Below the pieces are notes generated by a model that was given only the letters and a program-made list of their open reading frames with translations, ran no database searches and was not told the DNA's origin. DNA of 64,000 bases from positions 372,001 through 436,000 of the forward strand of contig OZ237764.1 of assembly GCA_965178125.1 (NCBI GenBank), in the 5' to 3' direction. Numbering within the stretch: position 1 is the stretch's first letter; the number at the start of each line of letters is the position of its first letter. Below, in pieces: positions 57,069-64,000 of the stretch. This DNA is from Bilabrum cf. latius (Eukaryota; Bigyra: Bicosoecida; Bigyra; Bicosoecida). The position numbers and the translations under genes were made by a program.

Positions 57069-60000
57069 ATGTCGATGGATTCTCTTCACGATGTGGCCGA
57101 GACTGCCTTGGATCGGTGGAAGCAGAAATTTCGAGCAGAGGTTGGGGCTGACGCTGGGTTGCCGATGGACGAGTCGGACTTTTTGCAGCACTTGGCCGCT
57201 CACAGACAATTAGGGGCAGATGGGAAGAAAGACATAGTTGAGAGCGTACACTGGCCTAGAAATTCGGGGAGCATTAGTCCCAGACCAATGTCTGCCCGTC
57301 CCAGCATGCGAACCGGCTATGGATTCGATGAATCGACCTCAAAACAGTTCAAAAGTGCCAGGCCAACGAGCGCACGCGCTACAGCATCTCGCACAGGAAA
57401 AGGACCGAAGCTGCACAGAGTTGGGTTTTCGGCAGCGCACCACAAGTCGCGAATCAGACCGCGCACGGCAGCCACGGCTCGGACAGCCGGGGGCAACACT
57501 GTGCTCACGATCGGCCGCAGAGTGCTAGTGGGGGGCGACGCTCAGACAGGAAATGCACCATTCCATGACTCAGACGCATTGAATAGTCCGCGATCCAGCG
57601 CCCGCGGCAGCTCCCGCGTAGGGCCACCTGCCCTGACCGTGGGAAGCGCGGCCACCGGGGACAACGGCGCGCTCGTCACGCCGACAGTTGCGAACGACGG
57701 TCAGATTTGGTCGCACCATGGTGACCGAGACCCAGCAGGCCGCGCCAGCCCCAGCCCAGTCACCCGAGTTGATCTCGCCGGCCACGTGCAGCTAGGGCCG
57801 AGGACCCGGCAGTCCGACGTCCTCGGGATTGGGGGCATACCTGCCTGGGGAACACAAGCCTCGCAGGTGCAACCGGTTGCAGCCAATTTGACCCGACCAC
57901 AGTCTGCTCGGGCCCGCAGAGCACCCGCTGGAGCGGGCGAAGGTGCAGCAAGCGGCCTAGGCCTCGGTGGTATCGCCTCCACCCCCATCAGGAGGCCCTC
58001 CACCGCCAGAGCCAGTCGGAGCAAGGACCCGGAATCGGAATTCAACGGCTCCTCGAAGGGCCGTCCTTCCACGGCGGGGGCCAGGCGTCCTCGCCCCCCG
58101 CCTTCCTCCACGACGGCAGCCGCCGCCGTGCGCATGGCGGGGCGGCCCCTGGGCTCCAGACCCCGGTACCTGAGGGAAGCGGAGATTCCCGGCGGAACGT
58201 TTAGCCGGAGGAGGGACAGATCGGAGCGGCCCTGGACGGCCGGTCCGAGGGGTGGGGCTGGGGTAGGCAGCAGGGGACAGGGGTTGGGCCCTGCGTGGGC
58301 CTTTGAATCCGGAGAGCAGGCAAGGCAGCTGCAGAGGGAGCGTGCGATCGTTGAGGTGCTGCTGGCCGGTGATGATCCCGTGAATGCTCTCAGGAACATG
58401 GCCAAAGGGAGGCGCGGATCCAACAATGTGGTTAAGCCAGGATCTAGTTGGATCCGCGCCTCCGACGAGCTTGATGGGGTGGTCAAACAGGCGGGCGCTC
58501 CCTCCGGCCCGGGCATGCCAGTGCCAGTGCAAGCACCCATGCCAGTCCCACGGGTAAGGTCACAAGCGTCAGACAGCAAGCATGCCATGGACGCTGTGTT
58601 TCCTAAGGCCGGTGACGATTCTCTGTTCCTTGACGAGGGCAAGGAGCAGCAGGAGCGCAAGGATGAGCTAGGCCTAGCTAGCAGCGATCAAGGAATCGAT
58701 TCCGAGGAGGCGGATGGCAGTGACACTGATAGCGATGGATTGCGAGAGACCGTGAAAGTCATCGAGCACAGCCACGGGATCGTGCAGCTGCTGAACGACG
58801 CCGCAAAGAGCAGGCGGAAGCACTCACACTCCCAGGACGGCCCAGAAGCGCCAGGAGATGCCGCTTTAGCCAGCGGCGTGGATAGGCTGCACGACCTGCA
58901 GCGCACCACCGGCAGGCACCCGGTGCCTCGTCCCCCACCTCACAAAAATGCCACCACCGCCACCACCCAGCAGCGGCACGACAGTGCCCGACACACAGCA
59001 TCAGATGGAGCAGCAGAGCTGGCAGATGCGACCGAGCGCGGAAGCGGTGACGAAGCAACGGGCGATGACATGGTTCACGAATCGTCGCAGTTGCATGACG
59101 GCGAGTTCGTTGACGAGGAAGAGGCCATCCAGGAACCGGAAGAGCTGGAGGACCCTCGGTACGCCTCCACGAAACTCATCCCCGCTGATGATGAGGCCCA
59201 GATTGCGAAGCTCCTCCCGCCCAGACTCATCGCCAGGATCAATCGAATGCGCAGCCGATTCGACATCGCTGCGGCAGCGCAGGACACGAGCCTTCGGCTG
59301 CTGCGAAGCAGGGTCAATCGGGCCGAGGCCAGCGCAGGGGACGCCGTGGCAGAGGCCATGCGGCTCCGTGCCGAGCTCAGGAAACTGCAGGCCGTCCGAT
59401 CGAGGGAACAATCCGAGCAGCGAGCCGTGGCGTCTGACGTGAAGGGGTGGCAGGACGAGTGCGACCGTCTCGGGCGGTTGCTACGCAGGGAGCGGGTCGA
59501 GCATGATGCCACGCGGGACGACTTGAGGAACGTCCGCGACGAGGCCTCTGGGGCGTGGCACGAGCTGGTGAGACTAAGGGAGGCCATGCGGTCCGCTGAG
59601 TCGGAGCTGAGTCACCAGGAAGGCAAGGTGCAGAGCAGGGGCGTGTCGCTGCACGGTGCCGGGCTGGAGGAAGGAGGTGTGGCGCAGCGAGCACGGGAAC
59701 TGGCACTTGCGCTGCAGCGGGAGCTAGACACGGCGGAGGCTAGGCTGCGCGCTAAGAGGGAAGAGCTGGAGGAGGAGAGGATCAGGCACGACCGGGAGCT
59801 GCAGAGGATTAGAGACGAGCTCACGATGGCCAAGGCGCGGGTTCGAACCCGGGATGCCACGGTCCAGCAGCAGAAAAAACAGATCGCCGAGCTGAAGTCG
59901 AGGGCCAGCGCCGATGCTGCTGGAGCCAAGGAGGAGCTGGAGGGGCTGCGCAGGCAGGTTGAGTCCCTGAACGGGCAGATGGGTGCTCTGAGACAGGAGG

Positions 60001-62864
60001 CCTCCAAGGCGCGTAAAGAGCTTGGTGAGGCGAAGGCTGCAGCAGCTGCAAGCGCTCAGCGCGTGGAGTCTATGCAGAAGGAAGTGGAAGAGGCGGCTCG
60101 GCTGTCGGACGAGGCCGAAGACGACATGCAGCGGATGCGCGGGGAGCTTGCCGAGGCCCAAAGCAGGGAGGAGGCAGAGCGGGAGCACGTGGTTGAGCTG
60201 CTGGAGAGGGTGGGGCGCCTGAAGGAGGCCAATGAAGCGCTGGAGAAGAAGGTCGTCGAGCTGGAGGCGCGACACGCTGCTCTTCCACAGTTCTGGAAGG
60301 AGGCGCTGATGGACGTGGGCAGCGGCAGCAGCACGGTGGAGCCCGGGCGTGGGCGTGGGAGCGGAGCGGGGGAGGAAGGGCTGCTTGGCGAGGGCGAAAA
60401 GCCCAGCTCGATGACGGATGGTGTGACGAGTACTGTGGGCACGGACTTGTTCTCTGTGTCCGAGGATCCCAGGGAGGGAATGGCGGATCCGTCGGGCATG
60501 GACGGAGACGGCGACCTGGACGGCGTGCACCGCGTGGTCGCTGGAGAGTCGCTGGGCGGCGGGGACGTGGAAGGGACGTTGGATGCCGCAGGCGGATCCA
60601 GCGCCACGACGGGCCGTGGCAGCAAAGCATCGCTTGCACCCTCCTCCACGGACCGTCCCCAGTCGCGTGCTTCCGGCATGAATAGCCAGGCGGGCGGTTC
60701 TTCCGTTGGAGGTGCGTCGGCTCCCACCACTCCAGTGGACGGTAGGCATAGAGCAGTGTCGGATGCAGGGGGATCACCGATGAATCGAAAGCTGCAGGTG
60801 CGGCCCACGTCTGCTGCCCTGCATCGCCCTGGCTCGTCTGCTCTCATGGGGTCGAGCGGCAGCCCAAAGAGGCCGCGCGCCGCTGGCCGAGCAGGGGTAG
60901 CGTCACAGTCCATGCCCAACCAGACGTCGATGCTTCGGGCTGCGCTCGAGGCTACGGAACAGGCGGCCGAGAGGCGCATCCAGAGCGTCAGGGGCGAGTT
61001 AGCCTCGGAGCGAGAGGGTCGGAAGGGCCTACGCAAGGAACTGCAAGAGGCCCGAGCAAAATCCACATCCGTGAGGATGCAGCTGGCCGCGCTTAGAAGG
61101 AAGGTGGCAAGGGGAAGCAATGAGCTCGAAGCTTTGCGCGAAGAGCGGGAGCAGCTGACAGACGACCTTGCCCTGGCTTCGGGCAAGGTGGCCTAGCTGG
61201 AGGAGAGCCTCAAGGAGTCGAGCACCCAGCTGTCGCATGCCAGATAGCAGGCTAAGCAGAGCGAAGCTGACCGCAGACAGGCTGCCTCTAAGGCGGCTAT
61301 CTACGAGCACCAGCTCAAGCAAGCTGAGGACTGGCGCAGCGATGTGCAGAGCGGAGTGGGCAAGTGGCGGGCGGACGTCAAGTCAGAGGCGCAGGATCGG
61401 ATCATTTAGCTGGCCAGGGGACTGAAGGACATCGACCTGATGCTGCGGGATGCCGCCGGACTTGCCCGCACGGTTCCGCTAGGGACTCTCATGCAGCCAG
61501 GATCGGCCCGCTCGCAGGTGAAGGACAGGTTTGAAGAGGTGGCTGGCATGACCAAGCACGCCCAGCGCAAGCTCAGCAGCACCGCAAGGCGATGCACCAC
61601 GGCGCTGCAGCAGCTGCACGTCGGTTTCCCAGTGCTGCTGCCCTCCGCACTCGGCGCGTATGCTTCTTCCGAGTCAAAGCAGGCGTACAAAATCATGCAT
61701 CTGGACGAAGATGACGGCCAAGGAGCTAGAGATGGGGACCATGATGGGCCTGCAAGCGGATCAAAACTGGTTATTAGGAATGACGCGAGCCCCAGGGACC
61801 GTCGAGAGGCTCCCGGCGGATCTGGACCCAAGGGTGCCCGCAAGCGGAGCAGGTCAGTGTCCAGGGGAAGCGTGCACAGCAAGGCACGGGCAGGTGCTGG
61901 GCGGGAGGGAGATGCAGAACACGGCTTGGGACACGCTGCCGCTGCCGAACCGACCAACGCAGCACCGCGCACCCCGCGCAAGCAGTTGTTTGGAGGTGCA
62001 ACGGATCCCACGGATGACGCAGACGACGAGTGGGGCGGCAAACCGGGGGCAGCGCCGGCAGGGAGCCCTCAGAGCGTCGTCGCTGGTGTGACGAGTGATG
62101 GTGTGACGAGAGCATCTTCGGGCGCGGCAGTGGCATCGTCCTCGGCTCCGAGGTACAAGCACCTCGAAACCGACGACGGCTCCCACCTGCCTCCCATGAG
62201 GCGTACTAAGCATGTGCCTGACATTGAGCCCGCCGGCAGTTCTCTTCAATCGAAATCGGGCAGGGGGCGTGGATCCAAGAGAGGGAAGAGGAGTCCCATG
62301 GCAAGCAGCAGGAGCAAGGGGGGAGAACGAACAACCGCTGCCAAAAGCACAAGCACAAGCAGAAGCCCAACATCGAGGTCGAGTCCAAGCCAACAAGAGC
62401 ACAGTGAAACCTCAGTAGACCCTCGGCAGATGCACGTGCATAAGGCAAAGTGGACGGACGGTGGGCTGGCTAGCGTTAGCCGCACTGGTGTGACGAGTGC
62501 GCGACTGAACATGCGGCTAGGTGGCGATGGTGAAGACAAAGACGATGAGTCAGGCTCGCCAGCCAAGACCTAGCGCGGTGGCAGTGCCGAGGCTCGTGGG
62601 GCTCGCGGGGTCGGCGTTCCTCCCGGATCCATGGGTAGTCCAGGCGCGGGGCGGCTTGTTTCACGCGGAAGCATAGGCAGGGGTTCGTCCGTTTTGCGCG
62701 CGTCGAGAGGCGCGCGGGGCACAGGGCATGGTCTGTCGGGGGTGCGCACTGGCAGCGTGCATGGTCCAGGGCCAGGGCCAGGGCCAGGGCCAGGGTCTGG
62801 CAGTCGGATCGGCGATGCCATCGCAAAGGCGGTCGAGGAAGGCGCACTGGGGTTCAATGGGTGA
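57069..62864 (+). CDS. Long coiled-coil protein with RPxSA/RPxTA motifs
   Basis: Single exon, 1,931 residues, ATG at 57069 to TGA at 62862-62864, with four TAGs read as Gln. The N-terminal third is basic and repeatedly carries RPMSARPS, ARPTSARA, RPQSARARR, RRPSTARASR, GRPSTAGARR and RPWTAGPR motifs. A long coiled coil spans roughly residues 720-1090 (LRSRVNRAEASAGDAVAEA, RKLQAVRSREQ, LRQEASKARKELGEAKAA) and resumes near 1300-1460. Three TAGs lie in that second coil (KVA-TAG-LEESL, HAR-TAG-QAKQSE, RII-TAG-LARGL), where Gln fits heptad sequence. The tail is Ser/Arg/Gly-rich with a (GP)n run. RPxSA-type motifs are seen in some ciliary and centrosomal proteins, so a cytoskeletal or basal-body role is possible, but this is inference. 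Confidence 0.8.
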
Positions 62865-63153
62865 TGCGATGCATGCCGGCAAGAAAATCGGAGCTCTGAT
62901 GCCTCAAGCGCTATGTAGGCCGAGCCAAGGCTACGACGCTGGGAGTGTGGCTGGGGGTCGGGAAGGAACCGGGATGAGCTGCGTTGCTTGTCGAGTGTGT
63001 TTGCGCTTCGGATGGGTATGCGCAACCGTTCGGGCAGGACAGACCTCCCTGAGGGCAAGTCAGACGGGTGGTGCTGGTCTAGACTCTAGATTACTATTGC
63101 GTATACAAATACCTTTGGATCTACAAGCAGTACAAGTATGCCATGCCACGGGA

Positions 63154-64000
63154 TCAAGAAATGATGCACGAACCGGGGCGCGGATTAGGCGGCAATGGGC
63201 CCGCCCTACCGGCCCCCGGATAAGAGGGCCCCGCTGACGATTGGTAACCACTTGCGTGCGATGGCATCCCCAGGTTGGGAAGTGGCCTTGGCCTTGCGTG
63301 GGCGATGGGAGGCCGGCCTGGTCTCGCCCCGTGATGCGTCGAGTGACCGGTTGCTGGTGCACCACCTTGCGCTGCGCCAGGCACCCCGTTCACTCCACTG
63401 CTCTGGTGAATCGGCTCGAAGTTGCCATTGCAGTACGTTGTGTCCCCCTTGATATCGTCTAGCCGCTCCCACACAACCGACGGCGCACCCTGTGCCAGGC
63501 CCTGGTCAGTCACGAGAAGGAACACCCTACCTTTGTGCACCGTCATGGTGTTGTAGTGTAGGTTCCTAAAGAATACCGCGACGTCGTGCTCCGCCAGCGA
63601 GTTCTGCAGCGCGACCAGCCCTGGCATCGTGATTTGCCCAGCGGTTTCCCGGAGGAACCTGCCCACTGCCTCCGACTGCACCGAGCGCGGTATTCGGGGC
63701 GATTTCGATTCAGAGGCAGATCCGCTGCCAGATACTTCGGCGGGCGGTGGCAAGCCTGTATCGGTACCTGACGATGCCGCTGCTGCCCCGTTTGCTTCCG
63801 CTTGAGGACCACTAGAAGCCCGCCGAGCAGCAGAGCGCTCTGTTGCCGCGCTTCCGGTGGCCGGCTGTGTGCTGGGTGTCGATCCACTAGAAGATAACAA
63901 TGGTACGTCCTGCCGTTGAGGAGCACGAGGGGGTTCGAATGGAGCAGCTGCTCGGGAGGACCCAATCCCCGGCTTGCTCTCCTCCACGGAAACAACACCA
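63154..64000 (-). CDS. MINDY (FAM63-type) deubiquitinase, C-terminal part (cut by the window edge)
   Basis: An open frame enters from the right edge and ends at TGA (63156-63154), about 281 visible residues. The conserved part reads MPGLVALQNSLAEHDVAVFF, then RNLHYNTMTVHKG, VFLLVTDQG and VVWERLDDIKGD, matching the last catalytic segment of MINDY proteases; the His of NLHYNTM fits the catalytic His of NHFSTM. The catalytic Cys and oxyanion Gln should lie beyond the window. A Ser/Ala/Pro-rich segment precedes this block. The Gly/Pro-rich tail ends in CIIS, a CaaX-like prenylation signal. MINDY enzymes trim Lys48-linked polyubiquitin. No TAG occurs in the visible part. Confidence 0.9.
   Translation of the reverse strand, partial: GVVSVEESKPGIGSSRAAAPFEPPRAPQRQDVPLLSSSGSTPSTQPATGSAATERSAARRASSGPQAEANGAAAASSGTDTGLPPPAEVSGSGSASESKSPRIPRSVQSEAVGRFLRETAGQITMPGLVALQNSLAEHDVAVFFRNLHYNTMTVHKGRVFLLVTDQGLAQGAPSVVWERLDDIKGDTTYCNGNFEPIHQSSGVNGVPGAAQGGAPATGHSTHHGARPGRPPIAHARPRPLPNLGMPSHASGYQSSAGPSYPGAGRAGPLPPNPRPGSCIIS

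Noticed and set aside
482-63156. TAG read as leucine, tyrosine or another residue, or stop-codon readthrough
   Set aside because: In paralogue alignments TAG faces CAG/CAA most often and no other residue recurs at that rate. Readthrough at 25 sites in one gene is not plausible.
482-63156. UAA also reassigned (UAR = Gln)
   Set aside because: Five genes end at TAA at positions expected for the C-terminus and no TAA lies inside any gene model.

Overview
This window is nuclear DNA of a GC-rich, gene-dense protist or microalga. The evidence is short spliceosomal introns (about 52-250 nt, mostly 84-120, with donors such as GTGAGN or GTAAGN and acceptors ending GCAG) and clearly eukaryotic proteins: SEC63, NPL4, a NASP-type histone chaperone, a MINDY deubiquitinase and a GH63 glucosidase. 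I cannot name the lineage.

The central result is that the genes make sense only if TAG is read as glutamine. Reading TAG through turns dozens of broken reading frames into 19 coherent genes with roughly 120-130 in-frame TAG codons. None of these genes has an internal TAA or TGA, and every one whose end lies in the window stops at TGA (14) or TAA (5), never TAG. Paralogues in the window place TAG opposite CAG or CAA at eight or more positions, and one TAG falls on the conserved Gln of the DDTAAIQ motif of a GH28 enzyme. UAA is still a stop, so this is a UAG-only Gln code, unlike the commoner UAR=Gln code.

Layout. 1-3.1 kb: two divergent secreted-protein genes, one cut by the left edge and one a beta-helix protein. 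3.3-16 kb: three tandem minus-strand paralogues (A, B, C) of an unrecognised large protein family that share a 13-codon first exon. 16-19.3 kb: a coiled-coil protein. 19.5-23 kb: an ammonium transporter with a very long tail. 23.3-32 kb: two SEC63-like genes in divergent orientation flanking a small gene. 32.2-33.5 kb: GH28. 34-37.4 kb: NPL4 with added UIM and UBA-like modules. 37.6-40.7 kb: a secreted GH63 glycosidase. 41.1-43 kb: NASP/Sim3-type chaperone. 43.3-50.5 kb: a 2,413-residue FG-GAP membrane protein. 50.7-53.7 kb: a degenerate kinase joined to armadillo-like repeats. 53.9-55.8 kb: AP endonuclease. 55.9-56.7 kb: a small membrane protein. 57.1-62.9 kb: a long coiled-coil protein with RPxSA motifs. 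63.2 kb to the edge: the C-terminal part of a MINDY deubiquitinase.

Functional themes, by inference: ER translocation and quality control (two SEC63s, NPL4, GH63, an IRE1-like pseudokinase), carbohydrate-active secreted proteins (GH28, beta-helix, GH63 with a PA14-like region), ubiquitin handling (NPL4, MINDY), and chromatin or DNA repair (NASP, AP endonuclease). Genes are closely packed and mostly single-exon or with one to three introns.
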